Shown piece after piece: positions 16,838 to 25,776 of a stretch of DNA of 41,355 nt. The DNA is from an uncultured Lachnospiraceae bacterium. Its GTDB lineage: Bacteria > Bacillota > Clostridia > Lachnospirales > Lachnospiraceae. Below the pieces are notes generated by a model that did not search any database, was not told the DNA's origin, and saw only the letters and a list, made by a program, of their open reading frames with translations. Within the stretch, counting starts at the first letter, position 1. Each line of letters starts with the position of its first letter. The stretch is taken from contig CADAHQ010000011.1 of the NCBI GenBank assembly GCA_902787715.1, positions 1 through 41,355 of the forward strand, written 5' to 3'. The position numbers and the translations under genes were made by a program.

Positions 16838-18322
16838 TTACTGCAGATTTTTCTTCTTAAGGCGCCTTCCGAGACGGCTGCTTGAGGCTGCTTCCTTCCA
16901 GATGGTCGGGTGGAACAGCATCAAAAGCGGGAACAGCTCAAGGCGGCCGGCAATCATGTCAAAGATGAGGACGCATTTGCTGAACACCGAAAAATGCCCG
17001 AAGTTCGTCGTCGGTCCGACCTTGTCGAGGCCCGGTCCCACGTTGTTGATGGTCGCCGCCACAGCCGACAAATTGGTCTCCATGCCGTAGCCGTTAAAGG
17101 AAATCAGCAATACCGATCCTGCGAACAGAATCAGAAACGTGATGAAATACACGTTGATGGAGCGAACTACCTCATGCTCCACCGGCTTGCCCTCGTACTG
17201 AATCTTTTTGATGCTCTTCGGATGCAGATACGCGGTCAGCTCCTTCTTCATGGTCTTTATTGCGATGCCCACACGGGAAACCTTGAGGCCGCCCGCGGTA
17301 CTGCCCGCGCAGGCGCCGATGAACATCAAAAGCACCAGCATCGCGCGCGCCGCCTGGGGCCAGGCGTCGAAGTTCGCCGTGGAGAAGCCCGTCGTGGATA
17401 TGATGGAACTCACCTGGAACGCCGCGTGTCTCGCGCCGTCCGCCACGCCGTACTGCGGGTAGATGCAGCAGAACACGAAGACGATTCCCGCGAGCACCAC
17501 CAAAAGGTAGTTGCGCACTTCCTCCATGCCAAACGCCTTGCGGAACTGGCGGAACACAAGGAAGTAGTACATGTTGAAATTAATGCCGAACAAAATCATA
17601 AACACCGTCGCAACCCACTGAAGGTACGGTGAGTAGGACGCAAAGCTGTCGTTCCGCACACCGAAGCCGCCGGTGCCCGCGGTGGCCATGGAATGGTTCA
17701 CCGCCTCAAACAAAGACATGCCGCCGCAGAGCAGGAAGATGAGCTCGAGGGCTGTCAAACCGATGTAAATCAGGTACAAAATGCGCGCCGTATGGCGGAC
17801 CTTGGGGACCAATTTGCCGACGGAAGGCCCCGGGCTCTCCGCGCGCATGATATTCATATTCGAACCGCCGCTCAGGGGAATGATGGCTAAGAGGAACACA
17901 AGGATTCCCATGCCGCCAATCCAGTGGGTCATGCTTCGCCACAGCTGCGTCGCATGGGCGATGCCCTCCACATCGGACAGAATCGTCGCTCCGGTCGTGG
18001 TAAATCCCGATGCCGCCTCAAACATCGCATCGATGAACGATGGAATCTGGTGGCTTATATACATCGGCAGCCCGCCGAAGAAGGAGAGGACCAGCCACGA
18101 AAGGGCCGTGGAAACGCAACCTTCCTTCAAGTAAAACACGTGGTCCTCCGGGGCGCGTCGCGTCATCAGCCACCCGACGAGCATGCAGAAAACGGCTACG
18201 CAGAGATAGTACCAGCCTGCATTTTCCCGATACCAGAGCGCGGCGGCGCAGGGACCGAGGAGAAGAATTCCCTCAATCTTCAAAACCGATCCCACAATAA
18301 AGCCGATCATTGCATTGTTCAT
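16838..18322 (-). CDS. trkH: TrkH family potassium uptake membrane subunit
   Basis: The 494-residue polytopic protein has TrkH length. It shows the signature LWRSMTHWIGGMGILVF near residues 125-145 and the pore loop GACAGSTAGGLK later on. TrkH conducts K+ through a pore gated by the TrkA ring. The trkA gene lies 18 bases upstream on the same strand, so the two form a complete Trk system. This is a second system distinct from the KtrAB-like pair downstream. A GGGGGAA site stands about 12 bases before ATG, slightly long. Confidence 0.92.
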   Translation of the reverse strand: MNNAMIGFIVGSVLKIEGILLLGPCAAALWYRENAGWYYLCVAVFCMLVGWLMTRRAPEDHVFYLKEGCVSTALSWLVLSFFGGLPMYISHQIPSFIDAMFEAASGFTTTGATILSDVEGIAHATQLWRSMTHWIGGMGILVFLLAIIPLSGGSNMNIMRAESPGPSVGKLVPKVRHTARILYLIYIGLTALELIFLLCGGMSLFEAVNHSMATAGTGGFGVRNDSFASYSPYLQWVATVFMILFGINFNMYYFLVFRQFRKAFGMEEVRNYLLVVLAGIVFVFCCIYPQYGVADGARHAAFQVSSIISTTGFSTANFDAWPQAARAMLVLLMFIGACAGSTAGGLKVSRVGIAIKTMKKELTAYLHPKSIKKIQYEGKPVEHEVVRSINVYFITFLILFAGSVLLISFNGYGMETNLSAVAATINNVGPGLDKVGPTTNFGHFSVFSKCVLIFDMIAGRLELFPLLMLFHPTIWKEAASSSRLGRRLKKKNLQ

Positions 18323-18340
18323 GCGTCTTTCGTTCCCCCG

Positions 18341-19729
18341 CTAGTTCAGGATATCCGTAAGCTTTTGAAGCCCGGTATGCTTCGTTACAATCATCACCGT
18401 GTCGCCGACCTCGATCGTGTCCGAACCGCCGGGGATGATGATGTGCCCGTTGCGGTTTATGAAGGCAATCAGCAGCTCTTTCTTCATCTGCTGCCGCATC
18501 TCCATAAGCGGTCTTCCGGTGACCTCCGACGACTCGTCGACCACAAACTCGATGGCCTCGACGCGGTGGTCGAACAGATGGTACAGCGTCTCAATGCTGT
18601 TGTTTCTCGACTCGCTTCTTGCGCGCACATACGCGACAATGGCCTCCGCCGTGATATAGCGCGGATAGATCACGCTGCCCAGCTCCAGGCTGTTGACCAC
18701 GCTCTTAAAATTCATCCGGTTGATCTTTGTAATCACCTTCGCGTCGGAAATCTTCTTCGCGTACAATGTGAGGATGATATTAACCTCATCGATTCCGGTG
18801 AGGGGCACAAAGGAGTCCGCCCGCTCGATGCCCTCCTCCTTGAGGAGCGCTTCGTCGGTGCCGTCGCCGTTGATGATGACGGCCTTCGGCAGAAGAACAC
18901 TGAGTTCCTCGCAGCGATTGCGGTTCTGCTCGATAATCTTCACGGCAATGCCCGCGTGCAGAAGCTCCTGGGCAAGATAATACGACGCCTTGCTTCCGCC
19001 GACGATCAACGTGTCGCGCACGCGTCTTGACTTGAATCCGAAGGTATCCATAAACACGCGGATGTTGCGTCTTGGCGCCGCGAACGAAAGTGTGTCCCCG
19101 CTCTCCAAGCAGAACGAACCGGACGGGATGAACACCTCGCCCTTGCGCTCAACCGCGCATACCAGGGCGCTCACAGGAAGTTTCTTTGCCATCTCTGCTA
19201 TGGTCATTCCCGCGAGACCGTTCCCCTCGGGAATTGCAAGCTTAATCATCTCCGCCTGCCCGTGGGCAAAGGACATAACCTCGAGGGCCGTCGGCATCGC
19301 AAGAATGCGCGCCGCCTCCTTCGCGGTCTCCATCTCGGGATTGATTACGAGTGCCAGTCCGAGCTGTTCCTGAAGATACTGCACTTCCTTGCTGTAGTCC
19401 GGCATACGCACACGCGCGATGGCGGCGCACCGGCCGACGCGCTTGGCGACGGTGCAGCACAGAAGATTCAATTCGTCCGCTTCGGTCACGGCAATCATCA
19501 GGTCCGCCTGCTCGATTCCGGCCTCCATAAGAACACTGTAGCTCGCGCCGTTGCCGATAATCCCCATGACATCGTAGTTGTCCGTGATTGCCTGAATCTT
19601 CCGGGCGACAATATCGATGATTGTGATGTCATGTCCCTCGTGGGCAAGCTGTTCTACAAGAGTAGAACCTACATTTCCCGCGCCGACAATGATTATCTTC
19701 AAGCCCTGTTTGTCTTTTTTCGAACTCAC
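18341..19729 (-). CDS. trkA: TrkA, double-RCK regulatory subunit of Trk potassium uptake
   Basis: The 462-residue cytoplasmic protein has two RCK_N/RCK_C pairs. The first Rossmann fold keeps its motif (IIVGAGNVGSTLVEQLAHEGHDITIID). The second is degenerate (TLIVGGSKASYYLAQELL), as is common in TrkA. The start is GTG at 19729, overlapping the gltS stop by four bases (GTGA), with GGAAGGAG upstream. The coding region ends with TAG. Coupling to gltS suggests joint control of potassium and glutamate uptake. Confidence 0.92.
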   Translation of the reverse strand: MSSKKDKQGLKIIIVGAGNVGSTLVEQLAHEGHDITIIDIVARKIQAITDNYDVMGIIGNGASYSVLMEAGIEQADLMIAVTEADELNLLCCTVAKRVGRCAAIARVRMPDYSKEVQYLQEQLGLALVINPEMETAKEAARILAMPTALEVMSFAHGQAEMIKLAIPEGNGLAGMTIAEMAKKLPVSALVCAVERKGEVFIPSGSFCLESGDTLSFAAPRRNIRVFMDTFGFKSRRVRDTLIVGGSKASYYLAQELLHAGIAVKIIEQNRNRCEELSVLLPKAVIINGDGTDEALLKEEGIERADSFVPLTGIDEVNIILTLYAKKISDAKVITKINRMNFKSVVNSLELGSVIYPRYITAEAIVAYVRARSESRNNSIETLYHLFDHRVEAIEFVVDESSEVTGRPLMEMRQQMKKELLIAFINRNGHIIIPGGSDTIEVGDTVMIVTKHTGLQKLTDILN

Positions 19730-21141
19730 GACTTCTCCTTCCGAGGTTTCCGTACTATGAAGAATACCAGAATCAAATAATATACCAAAATCAATCCGAA
19801 GGTCAAAAACGTCATGAAGACGGACTTCGGAGCCATTCCTACAAACACCAGCAAAACAACGCCGAGCAGGATGGCAAAACTGCTTCCCGTAATCAGGTTG
19901 TTGGCCGCCGGCGTCTTCAACTGCGGGTCAATCTCCCGAAGCAGCAACACGCCCGAGCTGATGGTTCCGGTCATCATACCGTACATCGAGAGCATGCCCT
20001 CGTAATAATAACCTTCGTAAACGCGCTTGCAAACGAAGCGCAGATGAATCAGTGTTACAATCGCGCCCGACACCGCCATGAGCACGAACGGAACCCACAG
20101 CCCCGACAGCTCCTCCAGCTCGATGGAGCCGATACCGGCGACGATCATCGCGTCAAATGCCAGCCCCGAGATGCGGCTCAAAAGGTAATTGTCCTGTGCC
20201 TTGTAAGGCTGCTCCTTTCCCTTCATCCGCTTCGCAACCAGCGCCCGCACGCCGATGGCCAGCGCGGAGCCAACCATGAAGTTGAAGCCCCACAAGAGGC
20301 TGTTGACGGTATTGGCCAACCCTTCCGAAATCTCGGAAAATGCAGTCGTCAAAGCAAGCGTAATCACATACGTGAGAAGATACACTCCGATGACGATTGC
20401 CATCTGCAGCGACAGGCGGTCCAACGATTCCGACATGGAGTGCTCGGAGGCAATATTCGGATCGTCCACCGTGACAGAGCCCGCCACCGACTCGTAATTC
20501 TCACGGCTGATTTTTCCCTTGCGCGCGAGATAATTCAAATATATGACACCCACCACGCAGGCGGAGATATAGCCCGCCGCGGCAATGGCAAGTCCGAAGG
20601 AATGCCCGCCGGCAAATCCCATCTTCTCAAAAGTGCTTCCGAAGTTATTCGCCTGTCCGGGCCCCTGCCCGTAGCCCATGGGAAGCAGCAGTCCGCTGGC
20701 CTTGAACAGGTCGGGCATGAAGGTGTACGAAAGCCCCACGGAAATCACCAGACCCACCAGACCCTGAATCATGTAGGAGCTCACGATGATGGCGCCGCTC
20801 TTCGGCCCCGTCAGACGGTCCGTCTGATATTTCGCGGCATCCGCCGGCTTTCGAAGTGACATCGCGATAAATCCAACCGCAATTCCATGGTACGTAAGCA
20901 CCTGCAGGAATCGGTTCAATCCCTGATAAGCATCACTCTCGGGGTGGAACAATCCGACTTCCACGCCAATCAGCTTCACTGCTAAAAGCAGAAATCCACC
21001 GAGTACGGCCGTCGGCAGAAGGCTCTTGTGGAAGAACTTCGTTCTGCGGAGACGGCTTGCGCCGAGAATCATCACAGCCATGATGCCAATGATGATAATG
21101 GAGTTCCAGGTTTCCCGGGTTGCGTAGTCAATGAGTGTCAT
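19726..21141 (-). CDS. gltS: GltS-type sodium:glutamate symporter (ESS family)
   Basis: The 471-residue membrane protein shows the ESS-family GYGQGPGQANNFGSTFE motif (pore-forming loop) and about ten to twelve hydrophobic segments. The family imports glutamate with sodium. Its start overlaps the acyltransferase stop by 14 bases (ATGACACTCATTGA), and its stop overlaps trkA, so all three genes are translationally coupled. Glutamate is the usual counter-ion to K+ during osmotic adjustment, which gives the arrangement sense. The specificity for glutamate over related anions is inferred from the family. Confidence 0.85.
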   Translation of the reverse strand: MTLIDYATRETWNSIIIIGIMAVMILGASRLRRTKFFHKSLLPTAVLGGFLLLAVKLIGVEVGLFHPESDAYQGLNRFLQVLTYHGIAVGFIAMSLRKPADAAKYQTDRLTGPKSGAIIVSSYMIQGLVGLVISVGLSYTFMPDLFKASGLLLPMGYGQGPGQANNFGSTFEKMGFAGGHSFGLAIAAAGYISACVVGVIYLNYLARKGKISRENYESVAGSVTVDDPNIASEHSMSESLDRLSLQMAIVIGVYLLTYVITLALTTAFSEISEGLANTVNSLLWGFNFMVGSALAIGVRALVAKRMKGKEQPYKAQDNYLLSRISGLAFDAMIVAGIGSIELEELSGLWVPFVLMAVSGAIVTLIHLRFVCKRVYEGYYYEGMLSMYGMMTGTISSGVLLLREIDPQLKTPAANNLITGSSFAILLGVVLLVFVGMAPKSVFMTFLTFGLILVYYLILVFFIVRKPRKEKS

Positions 21142-22504
21142 TGGCGGGGTCCTCGCTTTCTCTCAGAAGGTCGTAGTATTTCAAAGCATTAAATCTCTCG
21201 TCACCGCGGATATCATACTGCTTTCCACTCTCATGGCAATACGCCGTGATAAAGTTGCGGGAGTACACCGCAAGATCGCGGAGCTCCTCCGTCTGACTTC
21301 CCCCTGAAATCTCCGAAACCGTTTCCCCCGTGGTTTCGGCTGCCACCTCTTCCGCGGCAGTGTTTTGCGCGGCGCCGGCCGTCGTTCCCTCTGCGGCCCC
21401 GTCGTCCGTCGCCAGGCGGACGCCGTTTTTGTACGCTATGATTGTGCCTGCGCGCACACTCACAATCTTATGGTCTGCCCCGATCTCCCGCACGGTCACG
21501 GGGTCGGAGAACAATTCTTCATCTTCGCCTGCCTCGCAAATCATCCCGCGAAGCGCCGCCCGCTGTCTCGCAACCCAATCCCGCAGGTTCGTGACGGTCT
21601 TGTCGCTGTCTGCGTTGCCCGGTTTTGCGGTCCCGCCGGTAACGGTCAACTCGCCGAAGGCATCGTACACTGCGGTTAGGTTGCATTTGCCGCAGCGAAG
21701 GGTGTCCCGGTCGCTGTGAAGCGTTCCGAAGGCTCCGCACCCGGTGCAGTAGCAGAGCGTGCTCTCAAGCCCGTAGGCGTATTTCTTTTTCTTCCCCTTG
21801 TAGGCGATTCGCTCGCGCGCCTGCGCCTCGTAGGCGTCCTCGTGAAGGTCCGCCGCGATGGCCTTGCTGATGTCCGCTTCCGACATCGCCGCGAGCTCTT
21901 CCTTCGTGTAGACATGCACGAGCCTGCCGTACATGCGGCCCTTTCGGACGTTGGTGGAGAACCGCGGCTGCGTGAGGAATCCGCCCTCGAAGCGGAACGT
22001 CACCACCGGCACGCCGGCTGCCTTCGCCATCTTGCCCGTGGCCTCCGCAATCGGCCCGGTCACTCCGTCAAAGGACCGATTGCCCTCCGCGAAAAGCGCC
22101 ACGCTGCTTCCGCTTCGAAGGGTCTTCAGAATCGAGAAGACCGACTTCGCGCCGTCTTTGCCCTTACGGTGAATGATGGGATGGAAATATCTTGTCAAAA
22201 ACCACGTCCCGAAGCCCTTGCGCATAATGTGCTCGCTGGCCACAAAGAACAGCTGCTTCTTCGTCGCAAGCCCCACAAACATCGGATCGAACTCCGTATT
22301 GTGGTTCGCCAGCAGCAGGTACGGGCCTTCAATCTTGCTCAGATCGTCGTAGCGGTAGCCGAATTTGCGGCGCAGAAAGGGCTTCAAAACGAATCGAAAG
22401 AAGGCAAAGGCCCGACGATATCTGCGCATCTCCCTGCGCGCCGCCCGCTCTTGCTTCTTTCGCTGTTTCTCTCGTTCTTTTGCCTTCCGTTCCGACTGCT
22501 CCAT
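21128..22504 (-). CDS. PlsC-like 1-acylglycerol-phosphate acyltransferase with C-terminal zinc ribbon
   Basis: The 458-residue protein begins with a highly basic/acidic coiled stretch (1-33). The acyltransferase core follows with block I NHNTEFD (68-74) and block III FAEGNRSFDG. At about 250-275 a four-cysteine ribbon (CYCTGCG, then CGKC) appears, and the protein ends in an Ala/Thr/Glu-rich region and a closing unit. PlsC enzymes make phosphatidic acid and are usually ~200-250 residues, so the C-terminal half is an extra module of unknown role. The strand-mate gltS begins inside its last codons. GGAG lies before ATG. Confidence 0.85.
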   Translation of the reverse strand: MEQSERKAKEREKQRKKQERAARREMRRYRRAFAFFRFVLKPFLRRKFGYRYDDLSKIEGPYLLLANHNTEFDPMFVGLATKKQLFFVASEHIMRKGFGTWFLTRYFHPIIHRKGKDGAKSVFSILKTLRSGSSVALFAEGNRSFDGVTGPIAEATGKMAKAAGVPVVTFRFEGGFLTQPRFSTNVRKGRMYGRLVHVYTKEELAAMSEADISKAIAADLHEDAYEAQARERIAYKGKKKKYAYGLESTLCYCTGCGAFGTLHSDRDTLRCGKCNLTAVYDAFGELTVTGGTAKPGNADSDKTVTNLRDWVARQRAALRGMICEAGEDEELFSDPVTVREIGADHKIVSVRAGTIIAYKNGVRLATDDGAAEGTTAGAAQNTAAEEVAAETTGETVSEISGGSQTEELRDLAVYSRNFITAYCHESGKQYDIRGDERFNALKYYDLLRESEDPANDTH

Positions 22505-22541
22505 CGCGTGTCTCCGTCCGGGTTTTCTTTATAAAAGCTCT

Positions 22542-22570
22542 ACCCTACATCATACTTCAAAAGCTGTCAA
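22542..22570 (-). promoter_or_regulatory. Promoter ahead of the acyltransferase/K+/glutamate cluster
   Basis: Minus-strand TTGACA (22565-22570), 17 bases, TAGGGT (22542-22547). With overlaps or short gaps down to the KtrA-like gene it may drive much of the 9-kb cluster. Confidence 0.5.
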
Positions 22571-22585
22571 AAGTAAAGATTTTTC

Positions 22586-23194
22586 CTACTTCGCGCGGTC
22601 CAGGGCAATCCATTCGTCGAGGGTCAGCGGTCGGTAGTCGGAGCGCATGCAGAAACAGTTGATCATCTGGCAGGGAATATGCGTCGGCACTTCCTCCCCG
22701 CGCACGATTCTCGTGCTCTCCCGCGTCTCACGAACAAACCGCTGAATCAGCTCCTCATCATAGGTGTTGTGCACATGGCCGTAGAGCATATAAGTCTTCG
22801 GCGCGCCCTCCGCGTTCACGCGGTACTGCCCGTTATAGCACATCACCGGATAGTGGCACAACACGACCTTGCGGCCGTTGTCGCTCATCTCCTTGTAGGC
22901 GTGAATCCACCCGAAAAGCGAGGTATCAAACCTTGAGCTCTGCGCAAAACGGTCATGATTCCCTGCCACAAGAAACTTCTTGCCTGCAAGGCGCTTAAGA
23001 ATCTCCGCCGTCTGCTCCGGCGTCCCCACGGAGAAGTCTCCGAGAATCACCACCTCGTCCTTCTTCTTGACGCGCTCGTTCCACCTTGCAATCATATACT
23101 CATTCATGCTTTCGGCATCCGCAAACCCGCGCCTGTCCATGGCCGTATTCAGATTGTTATGAAAAAAGTGTTGGTCCGCTATATAAAATCGCAT
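22586..23194 (-). CDS. Calcineurin-like metallophosphoesterase
   Basis: The 202-residue protein has the family's metal-binding motifs in order: ADQHFFH near the N-terminus, VILGDFSVG, LVAGNHDRF, then CHYPVMCY and YGHVHNTY. These build the two-metal phosphoesterase site. Small members of this type act on nucleotides or phosphoproteins; the substrate cannot be told. ACGGAGGGAGAGAAG precedes ATG. It is codirectional with the acyltransferase but probably separately promoted. Confidence 0.9.
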   Translation of the reverse strand: MRFYIADQHFFHNNLNTAMDRRGFADAESMNEYMIARWNERVKKKDEVVILGDFSVGTPEQTAEILKRLAGKKFLVAGNHDRFAQSSRFDTSLFGWIHAYKEMSDNGRKVVLCHYPVMCYNGQYRVNAEGAPKTYMLYGHVHNTYDEELIQRFVRETRESTRIVRGEEVPTHIPCQMINCFCMRSDYRPLTLDEWIALDRAK

Positions 23195-23268
23195 CTTCTC
23201 TCCCTCCGTTGTGCGGGGCTTGGCTTCGCTTCACAAGTAATCTTTCCCGCGCTGCAATGCCCGTTTCC

Positions 23269-23297
23269 ATTTTACCAAGCCTGTCTTTCGGTGGCAA
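23269..23297 (-). promoter_or_regulatory. Promoter of the metallophosphoesterase gene
   Basis: Minus-strand TTGCCA (23292-23297), 17 bases, TAAAAT (23269-23274), about 75 bases before the ATG. Confidence 0.65.
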
Positions 23298-23352
23298 GTC
23301 TTGTTTGGGCGGGTTTTGGGGGAGTTCAGGGCAAAAAGCAAGAAAAGGCCGG

Positions 23353-23377
23353 CCGGCGCGTGGTTTTCACGCGCCGG
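23353..23377 (-). terminator. GC-rich hairpin with T-rich tail (terminator of the ABC operon)
   Basis: Perfect 10-bp stem CCGGCGCGTG / CACGCGCCGG with a 5-base loop. On the minus strand it is followed by CCGGCCTTTTCTTGC and another T-run. It is the second of two similar hairpins after the permease gene. Confidence 0.65.
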
Positions 23378-23393
23378 ACGGCTCTAGCTTCCG

Positions 23394-23428
23394 CGCCTGG
23401 GCGCGCGAAACTAACGCGCGCCCAGGCG
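23394..23428. repeat. Very GC-rich 14-bp perfect hairpin, first unit of a tandem pair
   Basis: CGCCTGGGCGCGCG and its exact reverse complement enclose a 7-base loop. On the minus strand TAGAGCCG precedes both this hairpin and the neighbouring one at 23353-23377, so they appear as two copies of one element with the same lead-in and different stems. No T-tract follows this one. Confidence 0.6.
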
Positions 23429-23438
23429 GCTCTAATCT

Positions 23439-23480
23439 TCACAAATCTACACAAACCTACATCAAACCACACAACTCCAC
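23439..23480. repeat. Imperfect 10-bp tandem repeats
   Basis: Four consecutive decamers on the plus strand read CACAAATCTA, CACAAACCTA, CATCAAACCA, CACAACTCCA. The array lies between the permease stop (23483) and the GC-rich hairpins and is free of guanine on the plus strand. Confidence 0.5.
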
Positions 23481-23482
23481 TC

Positions 23483-24655
23483 TCACCCCTCCGCGGCGGC
23501 GGCGCGGTGCGGCAACACGCTCGTATAGCGGGAGCGGCGCACGAGGAGCGTTAAGAAGACAAACACGGCGATGAAGCCGGCCTGGATGCAGAGGCAAAGG
23601 GCTGCTTCCGAGGATGTGTAAGGAATCTCTCCGTTCAGCATGCGGATCAGGCGGATGTACCAGTAGGCGGGAAGGAAGCGGGCGGCAGCTAAAACGCCGC
23701 TGCCGAGAAGCTCCTGGCCGACAAACACACCGCAAAGGAAGCACATGCCGAGGGACGTAACCTGCGTTAAGATGTTGACGATGGTTCCGCTCGGCGAGAA
23801 CTCCGAGGCGAACAGCGCAAGCACCGATGCAAAGAGAGCAAAGAGAAGGCTGTTCAAAACCACAAGCCACAACCGGCCGGAGTACAGAGCACCGTTCATC
23901 GCCACCCCGAGGATGACAAACACAAGCCAGATCAGGCCCACAAACAACGCGCTTGCAGAGAAGACCTGCATCGTGTAGGACGAGGGGCGGATGCCCGAGC
24001 AGTCCGTGCGGAAGCGCACGTCTTTTTTGTTCATGGCCGTCAGCGCCGGGCAAAGGGTGTTCATAATCACGCACATCAGAATGTACGGAAGGTAACGGAA
24101 GAAAATGAGCAGACCCTCGTTGTCCTTCTCCTCTTCCACCCGGGAAGCGATGGTGACTTCCACTTCCTTCGAGAGCGCCTCGTCCGTAGCCTTAGCCGCG
24201 GCGGCGGAGTCCAGGCCGAGGGCGCGGTAGGCGGTGAAGGTGGTGACGAATTTGTCGAGGAGCATCTTGAGATTCTCCATGGAGTAGCTCTCATGGATGT
24301 AGTAGGTCGAGAGGAGGCCGTCGGTCTCGCCCGCCGAGAGGCGCGCGCCGAAGCCTTCGGGAATCGTCAGCGCAAAATCGACTCTCGCATAATACATGGC
24401 GTCCGTGAGGTCGTCCTCGTTGTCAAAGGGCGCTACAATCTTGTTGCCGCGGCTGATGAATTCCGCGAGAGTGCGGCTCTCCACGGAGTCGTCAAGATCG
24501 TTGATAACCACCGCCATGGCGGCCTTTTCCCACACTGTCTGGCTCGTGTCGCTGGTCGTCATGATGATGCCCACCAGGGCAAACAGGACGATGTAGATGA
24601 TTGCCGAGCCGAATTTGCTGCGAAGCACCCGCAGAAATGCTTTAAATACTTGCAT
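23483..24655 (-). CDS. ABC-2 type transporter permease (second permease)
   Basis: The 390-residue protein has an N-terminal membrane segment (about 16-34), then a long outer loop (VVINDLDDSVES onward to about 190), and a C-terminal block of five membrane segments ending before a short basic tail. This is the architecture of ABC-2 exporter permeases such as YhgE/LnrM-type efflux subunits. The start at 24655 has GAGGAGGAAGT upstream and overlaps the first permease by 14 bases (ATGCAAGTATTTAA). A longer frame upstream adds 23 residues without a membrane signal. It is the last gene of the ABC operon. Confidence 0.85.
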   Translation of the reverse strand: MQVFKAFLRVLRSKFGSAIIYIVLFALVGIIMTTSDTSQTVWEKAAMAVVINDLDDSVESRTLAEFISRGNKIVAPFDNEDDLTDAMYYARVDFALTIPEGFGARLSAGETDGLLSTYYIHESYSMENLKMLLDKFVTTFTAYRALGLDSAAAAKATDEALSKEVEVTIASRVEEEKDNEGLLIFFRYLPYILMCVIMNTLCPALTAMNKKDVRFRTDCSGIRPSSYTMQVFSASALFVGLIWLVFVILGVAMNGALYSGRLWLVVLNSLLFALFASVLALFASEFSPSGTIVNILTQVTSLGMCFLCGVFVGQELLGSGVLAAARFLPAYWYIRLIRMLNGEIPYTSSEAALCLCIQAGFIAVFVFLTLLVRRSRYTSVLPHRAAAAEG

Positions 24656-25772
24656 ACTTCTTCCTCCTCGCGAACAGCACGCCGATTGCGGTAAATGCGA
24701 CGATGTAGATAAGCATTCCGACAATCTTTGTGATAAATCTACGATAATCGCTGTACATATTCAGGCAGTAGAAGCTGTCCGACATGATTGCCACGGGATT
24801 CACCCGGTTAACCCAGGGCATATGCTCTGCAAGAATGCCCTTCATATTCCCCATCATCAAGCCGCTCAAAAAACACAGAACCATGGAAACCGACATGGAA
24901 ATGGCTTCCTTCACCTCGTATTTCATGCGTCCGATTGACCCTACGAAAAATCCCATCGTCACCCCGAGAAATCCGCTCAGTATCGCGGAGAGGTACAACA
25001 GAAGCAAGCTTCCGCCGAAGTTCACGCCGAGGACAAACCGCAGGAAGGTCACGCAGAGGACCATACTGCAGGTCTGGGAAATGCCGCTTCCCAAGATTCC
25101 GGTTACGAGGTGAATGCTCTTGGGCGTCGCCGAGCAGTTCCGGCGGGCGCCGAGAGTCGACTGGTTCGCCTGGGCGTCGGTTGCCACGTGCAGGCCCGTC
25201 ATGCAGCCGCAGATGGCGACCATGGCAATCAGGTTGTAAAAATACTGCACATACACGTCGGGATTGCTGGCTTCGGATGTGGTTTTGCGGCAGACATCAA
25301 CCTCAGCGGAAAGAGCCTTAATAACCTCCGAAACTGCAGAGGGATCCTTCGCAAGCGTGTCGCGGATAACCGTCTCATACACGCTGCAGCGGGCTACAAT
25401 CTCCTGAAGAATCGTCTGCTGCATGCCCTTGCCCGCCACGCTCAGCTCCACCGTGTCGCCGACGTAGAGGATACCGTCCACGTCGCCGTCGAAAAGAAGC
25501 TTCTTCGCTTCCTCGTCGTCAGTCACCGTCGCGGACAATGCAGGCTCCTCGCCCTCGGTCATCGCGGTAAGCATCCCCGCGAAGACTGCATTTTCCTTCG
25601 TCTCCACAACGGCCACCGGAATCGTGTGGAACGTCTCGGCGGTTTCGTAGATTGAGCCGAAGGCCACCTTGAAGAGGGTTCCCAGGATAATCGGGAACAG
25701 CATCAGCCACAGGATGAAATCCTTCGCCCGCATGACTGTTTTGATTTCGTATTTCAAGTTGTGCCAAAACAT
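24642..25772 (-). CDS. ABC-2 type transporter permease (first permease)
   Basis: The 376-residue protein has the same build as its downstream neighbour: one membrane segment (about 18-36), an extracellular domain of about 150 residues, then five or six membrane segments. It starts MFWHNLKYEIKTVMRAKDF, set by AAGGAGTGATAGC, and its start lies within five bases of the ATPase stop. Together with the neighbour it would form a heterodimeric efflux channel. The transported molecule is not identifiable from sequence. Confidence 0.85.
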   Translation of the reverse strand: MFWHNLKYEIKTVMRAKDFILWLMLFPIILGTLFKVAFGSIYETAETFHTIPVAVVETKENAVFAGMLTAMTEGEEPALSATVTDDEEAKKLLFDGDVDGILYVGDTVELSVAGKGMQQTILQEIVARCSVYETVIRDTLAKDPSAVSEVIKALSAEVDVCRKTTSEASNPDVYVQYFYNLIAMVAICGCMTGLHVATDAQANQSTLGARRNCSATPKSIHLVTGILGSGISQTCSMVLCVTFLRFVLGVNFGGSLLLLYLSAILSGFLGVTMGFFVGSIGRMKYEVKEAISMSVSMVLCFLSGLMMGNMKGILAEHMPWVNRVNPVAIMSDSFYCLNMYSDYRRFITKIVGMLIYIVAFTAIGVLFARRKKYASI

Positions 25773-25776
25773 GCTA

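Noticed and set aside
23439-23480. Short repeats as a CRISPR array
   Set aside because: The units are 10 bases, imperfect and without spacers, and no cas gene is in the window.
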